From Anaerolineae bacterium (GTDB lineage Bacteria; Chloroflexota; Anaerolineae; Aggregatilineales; Phototrophicaceae), in the NCBI GenBank assembly GCA_022823945.1, contig JAJEBK010000027.1, positions 1 through 50,694 on the forward strand: a DNA stretch of 50,694 nucleotides, written 5' to 3'. The stretch's first letter is position 1. The number at the start of each line of letters is the position of its first letter. The notes under the pieces were generated by a model, which saw nothing but the letters and a program-made list of their open reading frames with translations, was not told the origin of the DNA and made no database searches. Below are positions 1 through 7,526 of this stretch, in pieces. Both the position numbers and the translations under genes were made by a program.

Positions 1-129
1 ATCGAGGTAGTCTACAATCAGCTACGACCGCATAGCGCTCTAGGCTACAAGACGCCGGCAGAAACCGAGGCGCAGTGGCAGCAGCAAAACTCCCTCAAAG
101 TTTCTGAGATTTTGTGTCCAATAAAATAG
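1..129 (+). CDS. IS3-family transposase OrfB, C-terminal fragment
   Basis: Frame 1 reads 42 residues to a TAG at 127-129, including YNQLRPHSALGYKTPAE, the conserved C-terminal signature of IS3-family (rve domain) transposases that follows the last catalytic glutamate of the DDE triad. The tail then runs out through SLKVSEILCPIK, and the stop codon lies inside the right inverted repeat, as is common in this family. The catalytic core is outside the window, so activity cannot be judged. Confidence 0.88.
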   Translation: MEVVYNQLRPHSALGYKTPAETEAQWQQQNSLKVSEILCPIK

Positions 130-134
130 GACCA
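114..134. repeat. IS3-family right terminal inverted repeat (IRR)
   Basis: The 21-bp terminus has the form GTGTCC, nine bases, GGACCA. Its reverse complement (TGGTCC, nine bases, GGACAC) matches the left terminus at 50565-50585 in both outer hexamers and in spacing, while the nine-base centre differs. It ends in CA, as expected for IS3-family ends. Confidence 0.75.
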
Positions 135-151
135 TTACAGGAGTCAATGCA

Positions 152-1051
152 GTGACATTGAAGCAATACATGCGGCGAGCCTGGCCCCTATACGCGATGA
201 TCGTGCCGGGTGTGATCTTCGTCCTGCTCTTCCGCTACTATCCGATGTACGGCGTGGTCATCGCATTTCAAGATTTCAGCCCAGCCAAGGGATTTGCCGG
301 CTCGCCCTGGGTAGGCTGGGAGAACTTTGAATTTTTGTTTCGCGCGCCAGAGTTCGGGCGCATCCTGGGCAACACCGTGCTGATCGCGGTCGCCAAAATC
401 GTCGCCGATCAGATCGGGGCGATCATCCTGGCGCTGCTGCTGAACGAGGCGCGCATTCTGCTCTTCCGCCGGGCGATCCAAACATTGATCTATCTGCCCT
501 ATTTCCTCTCCTGGATCGTTCTCGGCGGCATCCTGCTCGATATCCTCGCGCCGCATGGCATCCTCAATCAAGCCATCGGCAACTTCGGCATCAAGCCCCA
601 GCTCTTCCTGGGCAGCAACAATTGGTTTCGCGGTACGGTGATTACCTCCGGCTTTTGGAAGAATGTCGGCTTCTCGACCATCATCTACCTGGCAGCGCTG
701 ACCTCCATCAACCCCACCTTGCACGAAGCGGCGGCCATTGACGGCGCCGGGCGCTTCCGCCGCATCTGGCATATCACGCTGCCGGGCATTAAACCAACCA
801 TTGTGCTGCTGGCGGCGCTGAGCCTGGGCGATGTCCTGGAAGCCGGCTTCGAGCAGATTCTGACACTCTATAGCCCAGCCGTCTACCGCACCGGCGACAT
901 CATAGATACCTATGTCTATCGTGTTGGCATCGTCTCGGCGCAGCACAGCCTGGCGGGCACGGTCGGGCTCTTTAAGTCTTTCATCGGATTCTTTTTGATC
1001 TCGCTCTCCTGGTATCTGGCGGACCGCTTCGCCGGCTATCGCATCTTTTAG
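152..1051 (+). CDS. CUT1 sugar ABC transporter permease, LplB/YteP type
   Basis: This is one half of an inner-membrane channel for importing a complex carbohydrate or oligosaccharide. The 299-residue product has the N-terminal pattern (LYAMIVPGVIFVLLFRYYPMYGVVIAFQDF) typical of the LplB/YteP branch, about six hydrophobic membrane segments, and the cytoplasmic EAA loop EAAAIDGAGRFRRIWHITLP near residue 190, which contacts the ATPase. The start is GTG at 152, set by an AGGAG at 139-143. It is followed nine bases later by its partner permease. In this family a lipoprotein binding protein normally precedes the permeases; here the upstream DNA is the end of an IS, so the gene pair has been separated from its likely partner and native promoter. 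Substrate is not evident, though the neighbouring beta-galactosidase suggests a galactoside. Confidence 0.9.
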   Translation: MTLKQYMRRAWPLYAMIVPGVIFVLLFRYYPMYGVVIAFQDFSPAKGFAGSPWVGWENFEFLFRAPEFGRILGNTVLIAVAKIVADQIGAIILALLLNEARILLFRRAIQTLIYLPYFLSWIVLGGILLDILAPHGILNQAIGNFGIKPQLFLGSNNWFRGTVITSGFWKNVGFSTIIYLAALTSINPTLHEAAAIDGAGRFRRIWHITLPGIKPTIVLLAALSLGDVLEAGFEQILTLYSPAVYRTGDIIDTYVYRVGIVSAQHSLAGTVGLFKSFIGFFLISLSWYLADRFAGYRIF

Positions 1052-1060
1052 GGCAGCCCG

Positions 1061-1942
1061 ATGATCCGCGACAGCAACTGGTTCAGCCGCCTCTTTGATG
1101 GATTCAACTATGTATTCCTGATTGTCTTCGCGATGCTTTGCCTGGCACCGATGGTGCACATATTCGCGGTTTCACTCAGTGGGCGGGCACCGGCCACTGC
1201 TGGCTTCGTCTCGTTTTGGCCGATCGACTTCACGCTGGAAAATTACCAAGAGGTGATGGGCTCGCGCACTTTCTTCCGCTCCTTCGTCATTTCTGTCGTA
1301 CGCGTCTTGACGGGAACCAGCTTGAACATGGTCCTGATCATCCTCACGGCTTATCCGCTTTCGAAGTCGTCGCGCGCCTTTCGGGGACGCACGCTGTTCA
1401 TGTGGTTTTTCGTCTTCGCCATGCTGTTCAGCGGCGGCTTGATCCCGCTATTTCTGGTGGTGCGCAACCTCGGTTTGCTCAACACCCTCGGTTCGCTGAT
1501 TGTGCCCGGCGCTCTGCCCATCTTCAGCATGATCCTGATGATGAACTTCTTCCGCAGCGTTCCCAAAGAATTGGAAGAATCGGCTTTCATTGACGGGGCT
1601 TCCCACTGGCGCGTGCTGTGGCATATCTATATTCCTCTGTCGCTTCCCGCCATCGCCACCCTGACTTTGCTGGCAGCCGTAAACCACTGGAACGCCTGGT
1701 TCGATGCCTTGATTTACATGACCGACACCGCCAACTATCCCATGCAGACCTACTTGCGCACGATCGTGGTCGAGCTGGATCTGACCAATGTGGGCATCGA
1801 CCCGCGTGATCTGCAGCGACTCTCCGACCGGGCGATCCGCGGTGCGCAGATCGTGGTGGCGACCGTGCCTATCCTCATCGTGTATCCTTTCTTGCAGCGT
1901 TATTTCATCAGCGGCATCAGGCTCGGCGCGGTGAAGGAGTAG
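1061..1942 (+). CDS. CUT1 sugar ABC transporter permease, YtcP/MalG type
   Basis: This is the second membrane subunit paired with the preceding LplB-type permease. The 293-residue protein has six likely transmembrane helices and an EAA loop, EESAFIDGASHWRVLWHIYIP, around residue 172, and it ends in GIRLGAVKE, the usual end of YtcP proteins. It begins nine bases after the upstream stop, so the two are translated as one operon. After it comes a RepA palindrome (1965-2124) and then a beta-galactosidase on the same strand, which may be co-transcribed. No ATP-binding subunit is encoded nearby, which is normal for CUT1 systems that share an MsmX-like ATPase. Confidence 0.9.
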   Translation: MIRDSNWFSRLFDGFNYVFLIVFAMLCLAPMVHIFAVSLSGRAPATAGFVSFWPIDFTLENYQEVMGSRTFFRSFVISVVRVLTGTSLNMVLIILTAYPLSKSSRAFRGRTLFMWFFVFAMLFSGGLIPLFLVVRNLGLLNTLGSLIVPGALPIFSMILMMNFFRSVPKELEESAFIDGASHWRVLWHIYIPLSLPAIATLTLLAAVNHWNAWFDALIYMTDTANYPMQTYLRTIVVELDLTNVGIDPRDLQRLSDRAIRGAQIVVATVPILIVYPFLQRYFISGIRLGAVKE

Positions 1943-1964
1943 GTCTTGAGCGCTTTCCGCTTTC

Positions 1965-2124
1965 ACCCCCATCCCCCAGCCCCTTCCCCCATTGAGAGGG
2001 AAGGGGAGCCTCGCTTCGGCCTGCAGTACCCTTATGAGCGGAAGGAGCTATTTTTGGCAGCTGGCGAAAAAGTAGCTTTGGGAAGTCCCTCCCTCCTTGT
2101 GGGGGAGGGATTTAGGGTGGGGGC
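1965..2124. repeat. RepA palindromic intergenic repeat, copy 1
   Basis: The left arm reads ACCCCCATCCCCCAGCCCC followed by a short hairpin, and the right arm ends in GGGATTTAGGGTGGGGGC, roughly its reverse complement. Each arm contains its own small inverted repeat (CCCTTCCC/GGGAAGGG type). The right edge stops three bases before the GH42 start codon, so the G-rich end must serve as that gene's leader. Confidence 0.8.
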
Positions 2125-2127
2125 ATT

Positions 2128-4329
2128 ATGACCATCCAACCTGTCTTCGGCGGCGGCGTCTTCCCTTTCGGAACGCATGTCTACCGCGAACCCTGCCTGG
2201 ATATCGACGCCGTCCTGGCTGACCTGCCGCTGCTGAAACGCTATGGCTTCAACATGATCAAAATTCAGGAGCATTGGTCGGCGGACGAGCGCGAAGAAGG
2301 CGTCTACGATTTCAGCCGCGTGGAACGGGTCGTCCAGCGCGCCGACGAACTGGGGCTGGGCGTCTACCTGGGCTTGACCATGGAGCAGGCGCCGGCCTGG
2401 CTCTGGCGCAAATTTCCCGATTGCCACTTCGTCTATGCCGATGGACGCTCGCATAATCAGCCCGCCCAATACACCATCCCCATGGACGGCAAGCCCGGTC
2501 CATGCTGGGATCACCCTGGCGCGCGGGCGGCGGCGTCCCGCTTCATCGCCCAGCTGGCGCAGACGCTGGGACAATACAAAAATATCTGGGCGTGGAATAC
2601 CTTTCAGGAGATCGGGTTCTGGCCGAACACGGCTGGCAAGCTGGGCTTTTGCTATTGCCCGCATACGCTGGAGCGCTTCCGCCAGTGGCTGCGCGAGCTA
2701 TATGGAGATTTGTCCGCGCTGAATGCCGCCTGGCAGATCAACTACGCGCATTGGGACGAGGTGGAGCCGCCCCGCCGCGAAGAGCCGCTGGCACCTTTCA
2801 TCGATTGGCGCTACTACATGGACGATGTCTATATGGCGCGTCAACTCGCTTTCAAGACGCAGGCGCTGCGCGAGAACGACCCGTACAAGCGCCCCGTCTT
2901 CAGCCATGCCGATACGCCCCGCGTGGGCAGCGGCGCGGAATTCAACTGGGCGCGGACGGGCGACTTCTTCGGCACCAGCAACTACCCGAAATGGAACAAC
3001 GGCCACCCGTGGGACGACCTCGTCGATGACGAAACGGCGGCGCTGCGAAACGAACTCTGGGAAGAGATGATGCTATGCACCGACTTGGCGCGCGGCTGCA
3101 ATGGGCGCGACCGGGCGCTGTGGGGCGCGGAGTTCCAGGGCGGTCCCATTTCCACATCCTTGCATTATGGGCGCAAACCGACTCCCGCAGACCTGCGCCT
3201 GTGGATGCTGGCGGGCTTGGCTTGCGGCATGACCGGCATCAGCTTTTGGAATCACCGCGTCGAGCGATTCTGGAAAGAAGGCAACGGCTTCGGCTTGTTG
3301 GATCCGCTCGGCGATAGCAGCAGGCGCATGCGGGCGGTCAGTCAGGTCGGCGCGGCAATCCAGCGGCATGGCGAGTTCTTCGCCAATTCGCAGCCACCGC
3401 GCGCACAAGTCGCCATCTTGGTCAACGAAGACCACTATCACTTCTTCCAAGCCTGCAACGGCGATGTCATTGAGCATTACCGCTACAACATGCGCGGGCA
3501 CTATGCGCGGCTGTGGCGGCTGGGCGTGGTGGTCGACTTTTTGGATGCGCAGCAAGTCGGCGCGGGCGAACTAGCGCACTACAACGCGGCGATTTTGACC
3601 ATGCCGCTGAGCCTGGACGCCGATTACTTCACGCAGTTGCAATCCTTTGTCGAGGCTGGCGGTTGCTTGATCGCGGAAGCCTGCCCGGGTCGCTGGGACA
3701 AATATGGCTGGACAACGCTCTCGCAGTTGGTGGCTGGCGGCGAAGAGGTCTTCGGCGCGCGCCATGAGGATTTGGTGATGATCTGCGAAGCGGGTGCCCC
3801 GTCTCGCTGGATGCCAACGCCCAGGCACTATAGCGAATTCGACCCGCCGACCCTGCTGAGCGGCGAGGGGAGTTGTGCGGGCTTGCAAGTTCGCGCCAAT
3901 TTCTGGCTGCAGACTTTGCAGCCGACCAGCGGCGAGCCCATCTTGTATCGCGATGACAAAGTCGCTGGCGTCCGCAACCGGTATGGAGCAGGGCAAGCCG
4001 TCTTGTTGGGCAGCTTCCTGGGCTTTGGTGCCCTGGCTTATCGGGCTGCCGATGCCGACACAGACGCCTTTTTGCTGCGCTTGCTGGCGGATGCGGGCGT
4101 GGAGGCGGATCGCTGCGGAGGGCTGCTGCGCAGACGGCGCGAATGGCAGGGGCGGCAAGCCTGGTTTCTCATCAATCCCGAGCGCGAAGCTGTCTGCATA
4201 GACTTGAGCAAAGAAGGCTTCGCCGAAGTGACCGATCTGCTGGGCGACAGCCTCATCGCCCAATCCGAGCGCGAAATCAGCCTGCGCGTCCCGGCGATGA
4301 ATCTGGCTTGCCTGCTGCTTTCGCCTTGA
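2128..4329 (+). CDS. Beta-galactosidase, glycoside hydrolase family 42
   Basis: The 733-residue enzyme should hydrolyse terminal beta-galactosides inside the cell, since no signal peptide is present. The N-terminal TIM barrel (about 1-390) opens with GGGVFPFGTHVYREP and contains NMIKIQEHW and TMEQAPAWLW, typical of GH42. The likely acid/base is Glu161 (NTFQEIGFW) and the nucleophile Glu335 (WGAEFQGG). The trimerisation domain follows (about 395-610) and a small beta domain closes the protein. It is slightly longer than the usual 650-690 residues. Its position after a sugar permease pair suggests it acts on the imported oligosaccharide. The start ATG lies three bases after a RepA repeat whose G-rich end is the only candidate ribosome binding sequence. 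The family also includes enzymes acting on other beta-linked sugars, so exact specificity is unknown. Confidence 0.9.
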   Translation: MTIQPVFGGGVFPFGTHVYREPCLDIDAVLADLPLLKRYGFNMIKIQEHWSADEREEGVYDFSRVERVVQRADELGLGVYLGLTMEQAPAWLWRKFPDCHFVYADGRSHNQPAQYTIPMDGKPGPCWDHPGARAAASRFIAQLAQTLGQYKNIWAWNTFQEIGFWPNTAGKLGFCYCPHTLERFRQWLRELYGDLSALNAAWQINYAHWDEVEPPRREEPLAPFIDWRYYMDDVYMARQLAFKTQALRENDPYKRPVFSHADTPRVGSGAEFNWARTGDFFGTSNYPKWNNGHPWDDLVDDETAALRNELWEEMMLCTDLARGCNGRDRALWGAEFQGGPISTSLHYGRKPTPADLRLWMLAGLACGMTGISFWNHRVERFWKEGNGFGLLDPLGDSSRRMRAVSQVGAAIQRHGEFFANSQPPRAQVAILVNEDHYHFFQACNGDVIEHYRYNMRGHYARLWRLGVVVDFLDAQQVGAGELAHYNAAILTMPLSLDADYFTQLQSFVEAGGCLIAEACPGRWDKYGWTTLSQLVAGGEEVFGARHEDLVMICEAGAPSRWMPTPRHYSEFDPPTLLSGEGSCAGLQVRANFWLQTLQPTSGEPILYRDDKVAGVRNRYGAGQAVLLGSFLGFGALAYRAADADTDAFLLRLLADAGVEADRCGGLLRRRREWQGRQAWFLINPEREAVCIDLSKEGFAEVTDLLGDSLIAQSEREISLRVPAMNLACLLLSP

Positions 4330-4398
4330 ACGCGTAGACGAGGACCACCACGCCTTACTGCTGTGCCCGCTGTGTGTAGAAGTGACAAAGGACAAATC

Positions 4399-5565
4399 AT
4401 GAAAATCACTCGCATTGACTGCCATGTGCTGCTCGTGCCCGAGTTTTCTACCGAAGCCTGCTCGTCGGCGCAGGACAACCTGGTCGTGGAGATTCACACC
4501 GACGTGGGCATCAGCGGCATCGGCGAAACCGATGTCAATCCGTGGATCGCGCGCGCCTGCATCCAAGCCCGCGGCACGCACATCATGGGCTTGGGGCTGG
4601 AAGAGATGCTGCTAGGCGAAGACCCGCTGCAGCCCGAAGCTATCTGGCAAAAGCTCTACAGCGGCTCAAAAATGAACGGGCGGCGCGGCGCTTTGATCTG
4701 TGCGCTGGGCGCGATCGACATGGCGCTCTGGGATATCAAAGGCAAGGCGCTGGGGCTGCCCATTTACAAGCTGCTGGGTGGCGCAGTCAAAGACAGCATC
4801 ACGCCCTATGCCTCCCTGCTGCCCACCGGCGATACCTTGCAGGAATACCGCGACTCCCTGCTGGACAAGCTCTTGCAAGCGCGTGGCTTCGGCTTCAAAG
4901 CCGCCAAGCTGGAAATCTGCATCAATGGTCCCTACACGCACAACGCCCTGCAGGAGCATGACGACCATATTGCGGAAATTGTGGCGGATTGCCGCGCGGC
5001 TGTCGGCAACGGCATGACTCTGATGGTCGATGTCGCTTATGCCTGGGGCGATGCCCGCACGGCGCTGCGAGTGATTGACCAGTTGCTGCCTTATGACCTG
5101 TTCTTCCTGGAGACGCCCATCAATATAGACGACCTGGCTGGCTATGCCTTTATCGTCGACCATTCGCCGATTCGCATCGCCGCGGGCGAGTGGCAAAATA
5201 CGCATTTCGAGTTCATCGATCTGGCGATGCACGGCAAGTTGGATGTGCTGCAGCCGGATATAGGGCGGGTCGGCGGTTTCACAGAGGCGCGCAAAGTGGC
5301 GCAGTTGGCGGCGGACCAAGGACGTCTCATCGTGCCGCACTGCTGGAAGACCGGCATCGGCATCGCGGCCAGCGCCCATCTCGGCTTTGCCACGGCTTGC
5401 TGCCCCTTCATCGAGTATCTGCCCGTCCATCTGTCCGAATCCGCGCTGCGCGACGAACTGGTGGCGGATGAATTGCAGATGATCGATGGCGAAATCCCGC
5501 TGCCGCAGAAGCCCGGTCTGGGCATCGAGCTCAATCGCGAGGCACTGGAAAAATACCGGGTCTAG
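4399..5565 (+). CDS. Enolase-superfamily (mandelate racemase/muconate lactonizing) sugar-acid dehydratase
   Basis: The 388-residue protein belongs to the MR/MLE group, most members of which dehydrate aldonic acids to 2-keto-3-deoxy acids with Mg. A capping domain (1-125) precedes a barrel carrying the likely catalytic lysines Lys167/Lys170 (FKAAKLE), metal ligands Asp211 (LMVDVAYAW), Glu238 (FFLETP) and Glu264 (IAAGEW), then Asp287 and the general acid/base His314 (IVPHCWKTGIG). The start at 4399 is chosen over an in-frame ATG at 4363 because AAAGGAC sits just before it and the sequence MKITRIDCHV matches family starts. It lies downstream of GH42. Given the fucosidase and fuconolactonase in this window, L-fuconate or a related aldonate is a reasonable substrate guess, but specificity cannot be read from sequence. 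Confidence 0.85.
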   Translation: MKITRIDCHVLLVPEFSTEACSSAQDNLVVEIHTDVGISGIGETDVNPWIARACIQARGTHIMGLGLEEMLLGEDPLQPEAIWQKLYSGSKMNGRRGALICALGAIDMALWDIKGKALGLPIYKLLGGAVKDSITPYASLLPTGDTLQEYRDSLLDKLLQARGFGFKAAKLEICINGPYTHNALQEHDDHIAEIVADCRAAVGNGMTLMVDVAYAWGDARTALRVIDQLLPYDLFFLETPINIDDLAGYAFIVDHSPIRIAAGEWQNTHFEFIDLAMHGKLDVLQPDIGRVGGFTEARKVAQLAADQGRLIVPHCWKTGIGIAASAHLGFATACCPFIEYLPVHLSESALRDELVADELQMIDGEIPLPQKPGLGIELNREALEKYRV

Positions 5566-5618
5566 AGCAAACCCGCAACAATCTCGGCGAGCAGCCTGGC
5601 ACCGGTCATCTTGGGCAT
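5562..5618 (-). pseudogene. 18-codon ORF, possible 5' remnant of a TPP-dependent enzyme gene
   Basis: On the minus strand a good ribosome binding site (AAAGGAAC) precedes an ATG at 5618 that opens MPKMTGARLLAEIVAGLL and then stops, overlapping the stop of the dehydratase gene. The first dozen residues resemble the N-terminus of thiamine-pyrophosphate-binding (acetolactate-synthase-like) proteins, which often start KMTGARxLAExL. The simplest reading is a gene truncated by a rearrangement at the 3' end of the dehydratase gene. A short leader peptide or chance ORF is possible. Confidence 0.4.
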
Positions 5619-5740
5619 GTGCAGTTCCTTTCGATACGCGCTGCGTAGTGGCATGAGGATAGCGTTGTGTATGAATTCTTGCCAGCAAGGCGACGCGCTG
5701 CGACCCAGAAACGGCTGGTTCGGCAATTTGTGGAAATTAT

Positions 5741-5769
5741 TTGACAAATCTGTGGGCATAGGATATAGT
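5741..5769 (+). promoter_or_regulatory. Sigma-70-type promoter for the binding-protein/permease/chaperonin operon
   Basis: TTGACA at 5741-5746 and TATAGT at 5764-5769 are separated by 17 bases, the best promoter match in the window. Transcription would start near 5776, giving a leader of about 150 bases before the ATG at 5925. The rest of the 5619-5924 gap shows no gene. A CG-centred palindrome lies just downstream of the -10. Confidence 0.75.
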
Positions 5770-5780
5770 TAAACTAAATG

Positions 5781-5798
5781 AAGTTAATCGTTTAACTT
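5781..5798. promoter_or_regulatory. Putative LacI-family operator
   Basis: AAGTTAATCGTTTAACTT is an 18-bp palindrome with only one mismatched base pair per arm and a central CG, the hallmark of LacI/GalR operators. It starts about five bases after the expected transcription start, so a bound repressor would block initiation. An additional inverted copy of the half-site (AGTTAAAC at 5767-5774) overlaps the -10. The LacI-family gene at 11910-12938, converging on the operon's last gene, is the obvious candidate regulator. Confidence 0.65.
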
Positions 5799-5924
5799 GC
5801 ATGCAGATTATCGTCATGATAAGGATAATAGACTGCGCCAGCGTGTCGGGAAAAGGAGGTGTTTGCGCAGAAGGTATTGAGCGTGGATGTGACAAGAAAA
5901 CATTGCCAAGTTAAGGAGAAAACG

Positions 5925-7304
5925 ATGTCTGAGAATGGCAAGTTAAACAGCAAACAAATCAGCCGCCGCGACATGCTGAAGATGCTGGGTGGCAGCGCAG
6001 CGGGCCTGAGCCTGGCGAAGGTCGCCGGGCTGGGTGGCAGCGCCGCAGTTTTGATGCGTGGCATGCCGGCCGGCGCGCAGAGCAAGGTCGAAATCTGGAC
6101 CGGCTTCGGGCAAGGGCGTATGGCCGACGCTATGACTGGCGCGATCGATCAATTCGCGGCCGAGAACCCGGACTTTGCGCCGGAGCATATTATCGTGCCC
6201 TGGGGCGAGATCACCGACCGCGTGATCGCCGCCACCGCCGCCGGCTCGCCGCCCGATGTACATCGCGGTTGGTCTGGGACAGTTGGCAATGCCGCTATCG
6301 GCGCGCTGACCAATTTGCAGCCTTATGTCGATGCGCAAAATGTCGACCTGATGGACTTCTGGCCCGCAACGCTCAACCAGATGAAGTATCAGGGCGATGT
6401 CCACGCCATGAGCATCTCGACCATCGTGCAATTCTTGTATTACAACAAGGACCGCATGCGCGAGGTCGGCTTGGACCCCGACAGCCCGCCGACGACCATC
6501 GCCGAATTGGACGAGCAGGGCGCGGCGCTCAATGAAATCGGCGATGACGGCGAAATCCTGCGGCTTGGCTTCTCGCCGACTGTGCCGGGTCTGCAAGTCT
6601 GGGACTGGGGTGCCGCTTTCGGCAGCCAATACTGGGACGAAGCCGAGGGCAATATCGCCATCGACGAAGAAGCCATGATCGCTTTGTTCGAGTGGTACAA
6701 GTCCTATGCCGATGAGTTTGGCGCCGAGAACCTGCAAGCCTACGCCAGCACCTACGGCGGCAATAATTTCGGCCGCAATACGCCACAAGGCATCTACTAC
6801 ACGGGCTTGATCACCTTCTGGGTGCTGGGCAGTTGGTCTTATAACGATATGGGCGAATATGGTCCCGATGTCGATTTCGATGTTATTCCCGTCCCGCAAC
6901 TGGAAAGCGCTGACGACTCTGCGCCGGGCACATCCAATGGCAATATGTATCTGGTGCCCGCCAATTGCGCCAACCCGGATGGCGGTTTCGCTTTCGCCAA
7001 CTTCATGAGCTCATCGCCCTATGTAGCTATCAACAAGGCGCTGCCAGACAGTGTCATGCCGTCAAGAAGTTCGCTGGCGAACCTGCCGGAAGTTGACGAA
7101 AAAGAAGGCGGCTGGACGATTTTGGCGCGCGACGAGATTTTGCCGAACTCGTTGCAGCGGCCCAGCTTCGGCGGCAACGGCTTCTTCGGCCGTGCGCTGG
7201 AGGAAGGCGCGGAGAATGTCATGTTCCATGGCGCAGACCCGGCCGAAGTGCTGGCCGATGCGGTCGCGCGTTCACGCCGCGAAGTAGAGCGCCTGCGGGG
7301 GTAG
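5925..7304 (+). CDS. CUT1 sugar ABC transporter substrate-binding protein with Tat signal
   Basis: This extracytoplasmic binding protein (459 residues from the chosen start) captures a sugar or oligosaccharide for the two permeases that follow. The N-terminus contains SRRDMLKML, a twin-arginine motif, and then a hydrophobic stretch ending near AGAQ, so export by the Tat pathway rather than Sec is likely. The mature part matches the family 1 extracellular binding-protein fold (VEIWTGFGQGRMADAM, then AAGSPPDVHRGW). The start at 5925 is set by AAGGAG at 5913-5918, rejecting an upstream in-frame ATG at 5859. It heads an operon controlled by the promoter and operator at 5741-5798. A RepA repeat separates it from the first permease. 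Confidence 0.88.
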   Translation: MSENGKLNSKQISRRDMLKMLGGSAAGLSLAKVAGLGGSAAVLMRGMPAGAQSKVEIWTGFGQGRMADAMTGAIDQFAAENPDFAPEHIIVPWGEITDRVIAATAAGSPPDVHRGWSGTVGNAAIGALTNLQPYVDAQNVDLMDFWPATLNQMKYQGDVHAMSISTIVQFLYYNKDRMREVGLDPDSPPTTIAELDEQGAALNEIGDDGEILRLGFSPTVPGLQVWDWGAAFGSQYWDEAEGNIAIDEEAMIALFEWYKSYADEFGAENLQAYASTYGGNNFGRNTPQGIYYTGLITFWVLGSWSYNDMGEYGPDVDFDVIPVPQLESADDSAPGTSNGNMYLVPANCANPDGGFAFANFMSSSPYVAINKALPDSVMPSRSSLANLPEVDEKEGGWTILARDEILPNSLQRPSFGGNGFFGRALEEGAENVMFHGADPAEVLADAVARSRREVERLRG

Positions 7305-7331
7305 CGGCGCATCCACTTCGGGAACACTACA

Positions 7332-7470
7332 ACCCCACCCCCGGCCCCTCCCCGAAGCATCAGGGAGGGGAGGAACAAATGCGGCGAACTGCGAAATGGA
7401 AAGTCGTGGCAATATGCAGAATCCCGCAATAACCTTCCCCCCATTGCAATGGGGGGACCGAGGGGGGTAG
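7332..7470. repeat. RepA palindromic repeat, copy 2 (two half-elements)
   Basis: A left half (7332-7374) with CCCCACCCCCGGCCCCTCCCC and a GGGAGGGG hairpin partner is separated by about 60 bases from a right half (7433-7470) with CCTTCCCCCCATTGCAATGGGGGGACCGAGGGGGGT. It lies between the binding-protein and permease genes of one operon, where it might act as a transcript-stabilising or attenuating hairpin. This role is inferred only. Confidence 0.75.
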
Positions 7471-7526
7471 AAAGCCGCGTGTGAACCTACACGCAACTGT
7501 GGTAACTAGGGTAATTGAGCGGCCGC

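Larger units (their letters stand above)
1..134 (+). mobile_element. IS3-family insertion sequence, right end (truncated by window edge)
   Basis: The segment holds the last codons of an IS3-type transposase followed by a terminal inverted repeat. The outer hexamers of this terminus (GGACCA outermost and GTGTCC inner, nine bases apart) are the reverse complement of those at 50565-50585, so the same element type brackets the window. Transposition probably placed this copy directly in front of the permease gene whose ribosome binding site starts only five bases beyond the IS end. The rest of the element lies outside the window. Confidence 0.85.

Noticed and set aside
188..1159. Long minus-strand frame opposite the first permease gene
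   Set aside because: It mirrors the permease reading frame, is charged and has no membrane or domain pattern.
1946..2131. Short plus-strand frame through RepA copy 1
   Set aside because: It is made of repeat-encoded residues with no independent support; similar peptides arise from other RepA copies.
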